Part shown: positions 23,601 to 33,639 of the stretch, in pieces
Layout: every line of letters starts with the position of its first letter
Position numbering within the stretch: the stretch's first letter is position 1
NCBI GenBank assembly: GCA_033239525.1
Contig: BSYO01000033.1
Coordinates: 5,137,501-5,201,500, forward strand
Length of the DNA stretch: 64,000 nt
From: Nepenthes gracilis
Lineage: Eukaryota > Streptophyta > Magnoliopsida > Caryophyllales > Nepenthaceae
Direction of reading: 5' to 3'
Translations under genes and position numbers: made by a program
Notes under the pieces: model-generated
What the model was told of the DNA's origin: nothing
What the model saw: only the letters and a program-made list of their open reading frames with translations
Databases searched by the model: none

Positions 23601-24460
23601 TTGTCTTATTCTTGTGAATACATCAATATTTTATTTACGCGTTCAAGAATTAAGTCTATTCGATTTAATTTATAATTCACTATCGAAAGTATCTACTCCA
23701 GTTACTTGGAGTAAACAATAGACTGCAGTGAAGCTATACAACTCAATGACAATGCACCGATAAATTGCCCCATTTCAATTCACAATGCCGCATGAGCAAA
23801 CCCCCATCCCAACAAGGCAAGGAAGCCAAATCGAAATTCATCCATACTGGCAGTGAAATAACCAACCTTCAGCCACCACAGCAGGACCTCAGGCCGAGCA
23901 CTACTAATTCCATTTTTTTTTCTTTTTTTTTCTTTCTCTCTTTTTTTTAAAAAAAATTAAATAAAATAATGAAGTAAACAAAACTATATTCTAACTCTAA
24001 ATATTTAGTTGGCTTAGAGGTAGAATATAGTCGCAAGGGCATATCCCAAGCACACCATGAGAGAATCATGAAAACAAAAATAAAGTATACAATAAAAGAT
24101 CTGGCCAAGACCATCAACCAACCGTCCAAACAGCAGCCTTGAAAAGAAGATAGCACCGAAAAAGCAGGCGCACCAACCTACCATCGGGATAGCAGGCAAA
24201 ATGAAATATAAATATATATGAATAGATATATATATATGTGTGTGTGTGTATGTATGTATGTATCATCATTTTTTTTTTTATATGTCCCACCGAATCAGGA
24301 AAGATCGATCCACCTTTCTGAAAGTGTCAAGATGAATTCTCATCTTGTTTCGAACAACATTAAAAATATGGAAATGTAAAAGAGTCCACAACCCAGCATG
24401 GGTCACGGTCATTATGGGCCGTACCTCCTCAACTCCCCACACAACATCATTTTTATCCAA
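23601..24460. other. Intergenic DNA with microsatellites
   Basis: No gene is seen. It includes a (TTA)n tract reaching in from 23545, poly-T/poly-A near 23910-23960, and a compound (TA)n(TG)n(TATG)n tract at about 24222-24262. The left LTR expected for the deleted Tat-like element (copy 2) was not found here. Confidence 0.4.
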
Positions 24461-24467
24461 GCATAGG

Positions 24468-24479
24468 TTTATTTAAACC
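24468..24479 (+). promoter_or_regulatory. TATA-like box ahead of antisense ORF copy 2
   Basis: TTTATTTAAACC stands about 90 bp before the ATG at 24561, with a pyrimidine-rich leader between. The spacing fits a plant core promoter. Confidence 0.4.
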
Positions 24480-24560
24480 TTGGGCCTTTGTCGTTTTCCA
24501 CATTATTCATCTTCGATTGAAACTGCTCTTCTTTTGTTATCTCTTCTTACTTCTTCATTC

Positions 24561-25037
24561 ATGGCTCTCAAAGAGGTTGACAAGATTCGGTCTATTCTCA
24601 CCGCCCGAGATATTGAGTCCCTATTTGCACTGTTTAAGATCGCAAGCACCATGGAGTTTCGGCTGCCAGGCGCAGACGATAGAGTGTGCTCTCTGCGGAA
24701 AGGGTACATCACGATTTATGAGTCCCATCTAAAGGGGGATTTTGTTTTCTAGTCACGCAGGAGTTGTATGAGATCTTGACAGGTCTGGGCATCCCGATTA
24801 CGAGGTTTCAGCCCAATGGTGTCCAGTACTTGGTCTTTATGTGTGTCTTTGCCTATCATTATAGTTGCAAGTTCACCCTCAAGTCGTTGAAGGTGGTCTT
24901 CTGCTTTAACCAGAGTGCGAATTGGATTTCAATGTTGCCCCGCCCGGATTTCCACTTTCGAGGGGCAAATTTGGACTTGACCAAGAAGTTGATGTATCGG
25001 TATTTCTATTTAGTGATTCCTTTTTGGTGGGCTCCTT
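24561..25037 (+). pseudogene. Antisense ORF of Tat-like element, copy 2
   Basis: From ATGGCTCTCAAAG the frame reads MALKEVDKIRSILTARDIES, FKIASTMEFRLPGADDR, GYITIYESHLKGDF and then a stop at 24750. It continues one frame over with LYEILTGLGIPITRFQPNGV, SLKVVFCFNQSANWISM and LMYRYFYLVIPFWW. The GYITIYESHL ... GIPITRFQPNGVQYL pattern is the hallmark of the plant gypsy-type transposon domain, so this copy keeps the N-terminal half best. One frame change splits it and the C-terminal coiled-coil part is absent. Directly downstream lies minus-strand gag-like sequence, so pol has been lost from this element. Confidence 0.65.
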
Positions 25038-25049
25038 GAAATGATTGAG

Positions 25050-25600
25050 GCAAAGTATGGAATTCTCTCGTCATTGTAGTGGAATATTGGGAGGAGACTC
25101 GGGAGAAGCCACCGATGGATCTCCTTCGGGTGCACGCTGACACCTTTCGAGAGAGAGGCCATTGATTGACTGCGAAGGCCTTTGTTGGTGTCTAGCGGGA
25201 GCCTCCTTAGGTCGAGGGCTTCCTGTCACTATCAGTGTAGCGGGGATTCCATCGCTTTGGACTATTCCTTTGCGCTTCATGACTCACTCGGCTCTTTAGT
25301 TGCGTCCAAACCTTGATGCTCAAGGTTGTGGGGGGGCTCGGTGTTGTCGGTCGTGGGTCTTCTCGTCTGGTTTCTTTGCTTCGAGGTGGAAGCTTGTGTG
25401 ATGGAGGCGTGAGCCCCTGCTGCTACTCGTCTAAATGCACGTTGATTGTCTAGAACATCTTGAACACATCTCCCATTTGGGCAGTGAGTGTGTGCACGTC
25501 AGGTTTAGGCCGTCCACTTGTATGGCTACCCGCTAAGGGGACGTCGCCTTAGGCGATGGTGTCCTCGGTTGACATGTTGGCTTGTACCTTGATATTGATC
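25050..25600 (-). pseudogene. gag N-terminal remnant of copy 2
   Basis: On the minus strand, just inside the primer-binding site, the frame reads MSTEDTIA, a stop, GRPKPDVHTLTAQMGDVFKM and more low-complexity sequence. This is the position of gag in the element. No gag core motif survives and several stops interrupt it, so the assignment is positional. Confidence 0.35.
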
Positions 25601-25639
25601 ATATTTTGTTCGTGAGCGTAGTGGTTGGAGTTTCAAGTT

Positions 25640-25659
25640 ATTTCTACAGATGGCACAAA
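25640..25659 (-). promoter_or_regulatory. Primer-binding site of copy 2
   Basis: Next to the LTR the minus strand reads TTTGTGCCATCTGTAGAAAT. It resembles the TTGGCGCCGTCTGTGGGAA-type site of plant Tat elements, with differences that fit decay of CpG and G/C sites. The primer tRNA is not asserted. Confidence 0.5.
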
Positions 25660-26609
25660 TGATACGTCTTTAAATTTAGATTGTAGTACAGATTAGGAAG
25701 CCACATGATTTTCTACATCAGGTCGAATTGAGGTGGGTCTGATCATAATTTTCGATAACATGAGTCCTATGCAACACAACGAACAGACAAAAAGTGAGAG
25801 GATTAGTGAGATTCACTCACCGGTTTATCTTTTGAAGTTCAAATTAGAAATCTTTCTCAAGGTATAAAAATATGCGAGTATGTAAAAGAATGCGTGGATG
25901 CACTAATGTGGGAAAAAAGTGAGTAATATTGGAAGGTTTGGTTCTGGTGGGTGCGCTCGTTGGGGAGTGGCTTTGCAAAGAAAAGAGAGTGAAATAGGAA
26001 ACGCTCTTTGTTAGGATTGTATCTTTGGTTGCCTCTTGGGTCCCTTTTCTCTTAAGTTATCTTTAGATTGCCTTTTCCTTTCTCCAGTGGAAGAAAAGGG
26101 ATATTTGTAGACGATGGCTCGACGTGGACAGCTGTCACACCGAGACTTGTAAGTTGTCGGTCGTTGACCGAAGTCACTGGTGTCACATGACGTTTTGTGA
26201 TGGTGGTGTGACTGTGGGTGGTCTCTGTTGACATTTGCCAGATTGTTACGGCAAATGATTCGTCGAGCCACACTGGAGGTGGCAGCGGTAGTGCTCTTTT
26301 TGCTACGGGCAAGCGAGTGTGGCCATCCCTTCTAAACGTTGACCTCGACCACCAATGGCAGGTGTTTGCCGTGTTGATGCTCTTTGTGGTGGCTATGATG
26401 TTGTTGCTGAGTTAGAAGATTCCCTCACCATGATTGGCTGTGTCGTAGGGGTTGCTTGTTGGGTCATAGTGGTCTCTATCTCTATTGGGCTATTGTGTCT
26501 TGGTTGTGGTTGGGCTTGCCATATGGCCTTCTGGGCTTTACTTTTTGCAGAGATTTACTAATGGACAGGCTTGACTCTGGATTGGCTCATGATATAGTAG
26601 GACCCATCA
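25660..26609 (-). mobile_element. LTR of Tat-like element copy 2
   Basis: It starts TGATACGTCTTTAAATTTAG and ends GTAGGACCCATCA, the same TGAT...ATCA termini as copies 1 and 3. Length is 950 bp. It is diverged inside from the other two LTRs. Confidence 0.6.
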
Positions 26610-27028
26610 AGTGTATTAGAATTCATTAATTAAAAATATAATTAAAATTAAAAGAAGTTAAAATATTAAAAAATTTTAAATATTATTATAAAAGAAATTA
26701 AATAATTAATTAATATTTTTAGTTAAAAATAAATAAATATATAAATATATATAATAATAACTATTTATAACATAATAATGATATAATAATTATTTATAAT
26801 AATAATATTACTAAATAAATAAATAAATATGTTAGTAAGAGGAGGAAACCAAGAGAAGAGAAAAGAAGGAAATGAGATAAAGCAATAAAGAAAAAGGAGA
26901 AAGGGGGAAGGCGACTCGAGGGTCGCAGCGGCAAGAAGAAAGAAATCAACGGCCTAAACCTAACCAAACCCTGAAAGCGACCCTCTATTATTTAAGAAAT
27001 GCTATGGCATAAGAAGAGGGAGGAAAAA
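26610..27028. mobile_element. Left part of an older LTR-like sequence
   Basis: An AT-rich block of ATTAAATAATTAATT type is followed by an AG-rich leader. It resembles 27045-27300 of the neighbouring long LTR in composition and order. Its presumed continuation is 42568-43500 beyond the nested block. The boundary and relationship are inferred. Confidence 0.3.
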
Positions 27029-27555
27029 TGTAATATCTCGGTATTTCGACTTGGATTATTAAATAAATATTATTTTGGTATTAATAAATATTTTTAATAT
27101 TTATGGAATTAGTAATTAATAATAGGTAATTAATTGTGTTAAATAAATAAATATAATAATGTAAAAATATAATAATAATAATAATAAATAATAAATGATA
27201 AATAATAAATTTAATAAAACTTTTAAATAATTAATATAATAAATAATATTAAAACCTAAGTAATAATTAACACTTATTATTTTTTTTCTCTTTCTCGATT
27301 CTTCTCCCCACCGTCTCTCCTTCCCTCTCCATTTTATCTCTGCCGTCTCTCCCTCTCGGTTTCTCTCTTTCTCTCACGGTACGTTTAGTTGTTGGAATAG
27401 AATTATGTGGGAATCGAATAGTTATTCCAGGGAATAGAAATGGATGGGAATAGAGTTGGAATTGTTATTCTTATGTTTGGTTGTTGGAATGAAATAAGGT
27501 GGGAATTAGTATTCCATTATTTGGTTTGTAGAATAGTATGAGGATTAAGGTGGGA

Positions 27556-27586
<31 letters not shown>

Positions 27587-28012
27587 GTAATAATAATAAT
27601 AATATCTTATAATTAATAATAATAAATATAATAATAATAATAATATGTAATAATAATACCTAATAATAATATATAATAATAATAATAATAATAAACAAAT
27701 AAATAATAATACCTAATAATTAATAATAATAATAATAATAAATATAATAATAATAATAATAATAAATATAATAATATGTAATAATAATAATAATACCTAA
27801 TAATAATAATAATACAAAATAATAATAATAATAATGCCTAATAATAATAATACAAATAATAATAATAATAATTTATAATAATAATAATAATAATAATAAA
27901 TATAATAATAACAATAATAATAATAATATCTAATAATAATAATAATAATATCTAATAATAATAATAATAATAATAATAATATCTAATAAATAATAATAAT
28001 AATAATAATATT
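27556..28012. repeat. (TAA)n microsatellite expansion
   Basis: About 450 bp of AATAAT repeats with short interruptions (ACCTAATAATAAT, ATATGTAATAAT), forming part of the MITE core. It produces Tyr- and Ile-rich open frames that are not genes. Confidence 0.9.
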
Positions 28013-28874
28013 TGTTGGGTCCCAATACTAGGGGGTCCCTGAAGAGAATGGGCAAAGGCGAGTGACGGCAGAAGCCGGGTTCTAGTTTGTCTAAGCGAAA
28101 GGTGTAAAAAAAAAAGCCCAGGACGTTCCACAATAGGCCCAAAAGCCTCTAGCGAGGACAAGAATCTGATCAACGGCCGGAACCCTCTCATCGTCGTCCG
28201 ATAACAAGTACATGTGGCATATAGTACGCGGACTCACCCAAAGGATAAGTACGGCCGAGAAAGGGACGAGGACTCTCCCAGATGTCCGAGAACGCCAGCT
28301 CAGCTTCACAGTCATCAAAGAACACGCAACCCATGCGTCACGCCACCGCCAAACCTCAGAACATGCCTTGTCACTTCAAGGCGGACATTCTGACAAGGTA
28401 ATGGCGGTCTGCGCCGTTGGAAGCTAACTTCGGGACACGCCAAAGATGCGACACGCGCATGGCCATGTCGGCAGGTAGGTGGACGGCCTCCTGCGCAGTA
28501 CCAGCAGCCACGTGGACACTTCAACCACCACATTCTCCTATAAATATTTACTTAGAGCCCATAGGAAGGGGATCCCCGCTAGACCTTCGGGGGACATCTC
28601 TTGAAGTATCTTTTAATCTTTTGAGATCTCTCTCTCTAACCAGAAAAAAGAGATCAAAGAAGGAAAAGAAAGGGTTCTCTCCCTACTTTGTATTTTGTAC
28701 ACAACCACCCAACGATAGTGAAGATCTTTCCCAGGCTCCAAGCCTCGTGGTTTTTCCTCCTCATTTTAAGGGGAGGTTTTCCACGTAAAAATCTGGTCTC
28801 AATCTCTCCATCTCTCTAACCCCGAACTTCCAAACTCTTATGTTGCTCCGGACCCCGAAAATCGGTACGCAACA
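28013..28874. mobile_element. Solo LTR with perfect target duplication
   Basis: It starts TGTTGGGTCCCAATAC and ends CGGTACGCAACA (TGTTG...CAACA), 862 bp. Flanks are ATATT at 28008-28012 and ATATT at 28875-28879, an exact 5-bp duplication. Inside are a TATAAATATTT box near 28543, a CT-rich leader, and a U5-like tail with TTTTCCACGTAAAAATC. The TATA box and tail read on +. No internal region is present, so recombination between two LTRs is the simplest origin. The superfamily is undecided. Confidence 0.8.
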
Positions 28875-28908
28875 ATATTAATATGTAATAATAATTAATA
28901 ATAATAAT

Positions 28909-30135
28909 TGATGCGTACCTGGATCCGACTTCGAACGAATTCGAATTCTTGGATGAGCTGATCCGGCTTCGTTCACCGAGTGCGAACCCTGCACACCACT
29001 AAAGCAAACAAGAGGTCAGCGTTCACGGCGGGAATTAATCCCACCGAAAATACTCCGACATTTCGAAAGTCGTGAAATGACCTTGATGGACTGGAAGGAA
29101 CTGAAAGATAGAAAGAGCAATGAGAGAAGAGAGAGAAGAGTGTTTAGTTCGGATGTCGATGAGAGAGGAGTCCTTCCTCGTATCTGGATGGTGGGAAGGC
29201 AGAGAACGCGTGTATCAACCCGTTCGTTGCCTTGGAGCTCGATCGTGCACGAGAACTCATTCTTTGGAAAGCGAGTTCGTGCGATTCGAGAGTTTACTCA
29301 AAGGGAATCAATGCGGTTTGTCTTTTTAGTTCTTGAAAGAGAAGTGAAGAGTGTAAGATGCTTGGGAAGATCTCGGAAAAGCCCCCTTTCTCTGTGGGGC
29401 GTGAGGGTTCTTATACACCTCACCATGCTTTGGATCTTGGGCACCCAAGGTGATCGCTCGTTTGGGCCTTTGCCGCGGTAGTTTTTAGGTGTGGTCCTGA
29501 CTGCTGCCGTGGCCGCACGTTCGGGATGTCGTTTGCCATGCTTGACTCCTCCCTCTCGGGAGTGGGTGGCCACTGAGATGGAAGCGAGGTGGCGTGCCGG
29601 CCCATGCCCACAGTGGCTAGCCTTTCCGCCTCATTGCGTGTCTTGGCGACCGCATTAAATGCGTTGCGGGTTCCGTGCCCTTCTCCATCGTGAGTCATGT
29701 GCCCTAGAACTCTTGGGTGGGGTGGCGTGCGCATTGGCGACCTTCATTTGGACTATGGGCAAAGTCGAGGCCATTCTGTAGAAGAAGGCGATTTTAGGGC
29801 CCGATGCGTAAGAAGCGGACCCAACGTGTCTGAGTTGGCCGTCGGGGTGGACGGCCGCCCTCGTGCGAAGCGGCGGGGCAACCATCCCGATGGCGCGTGG
29901 GCCATAATGGAACAGCCCATCACGGTTGCAAAGCCTCACGGAGGCCAAACAAACCAGCCAGCGTCGAGTTGGCCGTTTTTTAGCTAGTTGGTCGCCAGAT
30001 CGGCCTTGATATTGTTGACCGTCCTTGGGCCTTGATTTCTGGCCTATCTCCTTAGTGGGCCGTCGGGAGCGTTGGTGGCCCTCACGGGCTTCCGTTGACT
30101 TCTCCTTGGGCCAGCCCATTTTGGTGTACCCATCA
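28909..30135 (-). mobile_element. 3' LTR of copy 3 (left on the map)
   Basis: 1,227 bp, starting TGATGCGTACCTGGATCC and ending GGTGTACCCATCA. It pairs with 39083-40322. Differences between the two are mostly short indels and local clusters, separated by long identical runs. A minus-strand open frame at 29655-30182 is not kept in the other LTR and is not called. Confidence 0.85.
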
Positions 30136-30156
30136 CCAGCCTCCCATCTTTGGTGG
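30136..30156 (-). promoter_or_regulatory. Polypurine tract of copy 3
   Basis: The minus strand reads AAAGATGGGAGGCTGG immediately before the LTR start TGATGGG. The purine-rich run is at the same place as in copy 1. Confidence 0.6.
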
Positions 30157-30255
30157 TCGATTACGACCTCCGGTATATTCATGATGGGACGCCTTCCCTT
30201 GCTTTGAGAATCCTATGGAAACTCACAAGGCGTGGAGGAAGACTTGACCGAGAAT

Positions 30256-30575
30256 CGTTGACCGTTCTTGCCTATTCGGAGTACCAGTAATTGTTGACCG
30301 TCTGGCCAATTCGGAGTTCGAATTGTTGGCCGTCTGGTCAATTCGGAGTTCAAAATTGTTGGCCCGTCTGGTCAATTCGAGTATGCAATTATTGACCGTC
30401 ACAGCCGATTCGTAGTTCCGAATTGTTGACCGTCTGGCCAATTCGGAGTTCCGCATTGTTGACCGTCTGGTCAATTCGGAGTTCGAGGGTGTTGACCGTC
30501 AGGCCAATTAGGAGTTCAGGTGTTGACCGTCTGGCCCGATTCGGAGTTCGAAATTGTTGGCCCGTCACTCCGGTA
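30256..30575. repeat. 33-bp tandem array with TTGACCGTC cores
   Basis: Ten units start at about 30258, 30293, 30326, 30359, 30392, 30426, 30459, 30492, 30523 and 30557. The unit is roughly TTGACCGTCTGGCCAATTCGG followed by AGTTCGAATTG. Some units have TTGGCC in place of TTGACC. The array lies between the LTR and the start of the + strand ORF. Confidence 0.9.
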
Positions 30576-30930
30576 AGGGAATGACCTACGCCCGACTTTT
30601 GGCGGTGCCCGGCGAGAAGAAGTGGCACGTGTCCCCTTTTGGTTGGAAGGAGATCGGGTAGTGTCGCGCGAGAGATCCGTCCTTTGGCGGTGAGTGGGGT
30701 GGCGACACGTGGCAATTACGGCGGAGCCATTAATGAGGGGTTTCGCGGGAGTCCGTCGTTTGTTTGGATCGAATGAGGAGTTGACACGTGGCGGTCGGCG
30801 GGCGTCCTTTGCAAGCTTGGCGCCTAAATTCTCCTTCCGTTTTTGTTTCAAACCCGATTCTGACTCCTTCGTCTTCCTAATTCTCGTTTCGCCGACAAAC
30901 CTTTGAGGAAAACCTAGAACCTTTCCGATC

Positions 30931-32590
30931 ATGGCTTCCGTCGCGAAATCTAAATCTGTCTTGAGGAGAGCGATATTAAGGCCTTGTGTGTCGAATTCAA
31001 TATTCGAAGGAGATGGCTGGAGGGTTCGGGAGCAGCGACGACCCCTCACCCACCGAAAGGCTACATCACCGTCTACGAGGCCCACTTGAGGAGCGGGCTC
31101 CGGCTGCCCTTTCCGGAGGAGCTGGAGTCGATCGTAGTGGCCCTAGGGGTTCCCATCGCCCAGCTTCATCCCAACGCGGTGCGGTATATTTGTACTTTAT
31201 GCATTTTGCCCGGAAGCTCAAACAGAAGTTTAGGATGTCCGGTCTTAAGGTCATATTTAAGGTGACCCAGGGGGCAGAGTGGATATCACTCAGTCCCCGT
31301 GCGGGGATCAAGATAAGCAAGGCTATCTACGATTCCCTGAAGAACTGGAAGGACCGGTTCTTCTTCGTGTAGGTGGGAGAGGAATGCCCCATCGTGAAAG
31401 ACCGGGGCGAGGTCCCAGGAGGTGCACCTTGGCGCGCCGATTGCAGCGGCAGGAAGTGCCGCGTATGCATGGCGACCGCTGCCATACTGAGAATCCCGAT
31501 GAATTTAGAAGGGACTTCTTGGTTTCCCGGATAGAGTCCAAGAAAGTTAGCCGGGGGCCGCCGTCTCCCGTTCGAAGCCGCGGCCCTCCGATCGTGATGA
31601 TGCCAGACCGAGGACTCTAAGGGTGTGATCATCCGTTCGAGGTCCCTCGAGGAAGTCATCGAGAGGGCTGCCTCCACGTCCTCATCGTCCCCATCACGAT
31701 TGACCTCGACGGCCGGGATTTGTGGTGGATCGCAAGATGCGTCGTGGGGTGGAGAAATCCATCGGGCGGCCGATGGAGGCCGAGGCGTGGTGCGGCCCAA
31801 CTGCGCGAAGGTGGCCCTTGGCGCCGTCTCGGTGGGACCTTCGAGGAGCCGGCTCGACGCGCCTTTGAAGGCTCGCGGATTTATATCGCGGAGCCGCCGA
31901 CGAGGGCTGATCCTCGGCTGTTTTGCCCCTTAGGCAGCCGGGGAAGAAGACACCGCCGCGAGTACTCCGGCCGATGCGGTGGAGGAGCCTTCCGTGCCGT
32001 TGAGGATGATGAGTCTTTGGATCGTATTTTGGATGAGGCGGTGTGTTCGGCGCGAGAGGATGTTCATTTCGACACCTCCGGTTCCGCCTTGTTGGTCCCG
32101 GCACGGGAGTCGACTGTGAGGTCCCATTGGAAGACCTCGAGGTATAACCTCCTGCAATTGCTTCCTTGTATTTTTCCTTATGTTGATAAGCTCACGCTTT
32201 TGCTGCAGTCTGTCTGACCAAGAAGAGTGGCCTTAGTCGTCTCCGGGAAATAGAACAGCGCGATCGCATTATTGCGGAGCGGGAGGTCGAATAGCTTTGG
32301 CTAGCCGAGCCGGGCCGCCTCGGGAGGAGAGCTACGCGAGCAGGCTTGCCGCTCTTGAGGTGTCGTGGTGGACTTAGAGGCGAGAGATCGCGCATCAAGG
32401 CGGAGGTCGCCCGATCAAAGGAAGTGGAAGATCGGCTTAAGACGGACAACAAACGCCTTTCGGATAGAGTCGCGCCGTAGAGTGCGAGTTGGATACTCGG
32501 ATGAGCCTTCACGAGGTGGGCGCCTTTGCATGCCCGGCTGTTGGAGGGGCTCAATATTGGACGTCGCGTCGCGCGGTTGGTTGTTCTGAC
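30931..32590 (+). pseudogene. Antisense ORF of Tat-like element, copy 3 (gypsy-type transposon domain)
   Basis: The ATG at 30931 begins MASVAKSKSV. In shifting frames the sequence continues LCVEFNI, KGYITVYEAHLRSGLRLPFP, GVPIAQLHPNAVRYI, KVIFKVTQGAEWISL, KAIYDSLKNWKDRFFF and EFRRDFLVSRIESKKV. An acidic region follows, then a possible intron (32142-32208, CGAG|GTATAA to TGCTGCAG) and a Glu/Arg/Leu-rich stretch likely to be coiled coil (LREIEQRDRIIAEREVE). The N-terminal half matches the plant gypsy-type transposon family. It lies opposite to gag-pol, between pol and the 3' LTR. The cellular role is unknown. Several frame changes break it; whether they are real or consensus errors is open. Confidence 0.7.
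32142..32208 (+). other. Possible intron of the antisense ORF
   Basis: Donor CGAG|GTATAA and acceptor TTTTGCTGCAG enclose 67 bp of T-rich sequence between the acidic and coiled-coil parts. Copy 4 has a comparable GTATGC...TTTTACAG segment (19834-19924) at the same relative place. Confidence 0.4.
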
Positions 32591-32761
32591 TTCCTGTAGA
32601 GCTTATAAATCAACGGAACCCGGCGGCTGGCTAAGGAAGACTTGCGAGGAGAGCCGAGACATCGGGGTGGTCCGCCCGGCCTCGTAGCCCTTTGTATTCT
32701 CTTTTTTCTTTTTTTTTTTCTTTTTTTTTATTGTATGTAAATTACACCATACTTTGTGAGC

Positions 32762-32767
32762 AATAAA
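32762..32767 (+). terminator. Poly(A) signal after the antisense ORF
   Basis: AATAAA follows a T-rich tract and lies about 170 bp past the end of the coiled-coil region. It fits a 3' end for a + strand transcript that converges on pol. Confidence 0.4.
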
Positions 32768-33235
32768 ATGGATGATCTTTTAGTTCGGTGCCCATTGCCT
32801 TTTACCGCTTTGTGTTTATTGCTTACGTGAGTTCTTTGTTTTGGGCGGCCAAGTTGGTTGGTCGGCCCCATTTGTTGCTTAGTTGTCGAGGGGCTTAGCC
32901 CCGGGCTTGGCAGTGGTCGAATCAACCACCCCGATCTTTGCCAAGCGGGAACTTGGGCGGTTAGTGTTAGAGAAGGAGCGCTTCCCGTTATTGTTTGATT
33001 ACGCCATCCCTCCATAGAGAAAGTTGGCGCGCGGGGTTTGACATGGTTGGGCATGCAGCAGGAGTGAGATCCTCAAGTCGGGTAGGCGGTTGTAAGAACC
33101 GGCTGGTGGCGCCTTCAAGTGAGGACTTGGGCCAATGTTGGAGAAGAAATGCTTCTCCTTCGACCCGCCGTTGTTGCGTTCTTGCTCCCGAAAAGAGGTC
33201 GTCGCGTGTGCCATTCTTGCCCCCTAAGGTTTTTA

Positions 33236-33482
33236 GACCGCTATGGGCCACTTGGATGACCAAGGTTTAGCACGACCGCTATTGGGCGCTCGGATGACCG
33301 AGGTTTCGGACCGCTCATGGGCCACTTGGATGACCAAGGTTTAAGACCGCTCATGGGCCACTGGATGACCGGGGTTTGGACCGCTCGTGGGTCACCTAGA
33401 TGACTAGGGTTTAAGACCGCTATGGGCCTGGATGACGAGGATTTGAGACCACTTTTGGGCCACCTAGATGACTAGGGTTTAA
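33236..33482. repeat. 35-bp tandem array between pol and antisense ORF
   Basis: Seven units start at about 33236, 33274, 33309, 33345, 33379, 33415 and 33447. The unit is close to GACCGCTCATGGGCCACTTG followed by GATGACCAAGGTTT. It sits between the convergent 3' ends of pol (minus) and the antisense ORF (+). Confidence 0.85.
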
Positions 33483-33639
33483 CGAGAGGTGAAGACCCTC
33501 CCGACTTAGGGCGATCTAGGTCGGATGGACACTGCAAGGCAAACACAATTCATAGGCCCTAAAATTCTACATACTAAGTAAACTCTTATTTTCCGAAGTA
33601 AAAACAAGCATACGAATGAATGCATGGGATCGAGTTAGG

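Larger units (their letters stand above)
24468..26609 (-). mobile_element. Internally deleted Tat-like element (copy 2)
   Basis: In element orientation (minus) the order is 5' LTR (26609 to 25660), primer-binding site, short gag-like remnant (about 25600-25050), then the antisense ORF. Protease, reverse transcriptase, RNase H and integrase are missing, and the 3' LTR was not found. The bounds given are the visible parts only. Confidence 0.55.

Noticed and set aside
29655..30182. 175-codon minus-strand open frame in the left LTR
   Set aside because: It lies within the LTR, extends past the LTR end, and the matching stretch of the right LTR does not keep the frame.
30256..30575. Regular 33-bp repeats that resemble a CRISPR-like array
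   Set aside because: The units are head-to-tail with no unique spacers, the DNA is a plant nuclear retrotransposon, and no cas-like gene exists. It is a retrotransposon tandem array.
31625..32217. Overlapping open frames on both strands around the acidic part of the antisense ORF
   Set aside because: GC-rich sequence yields long frames by chance. Only the frames consistent with the conserved antisense protein were used.
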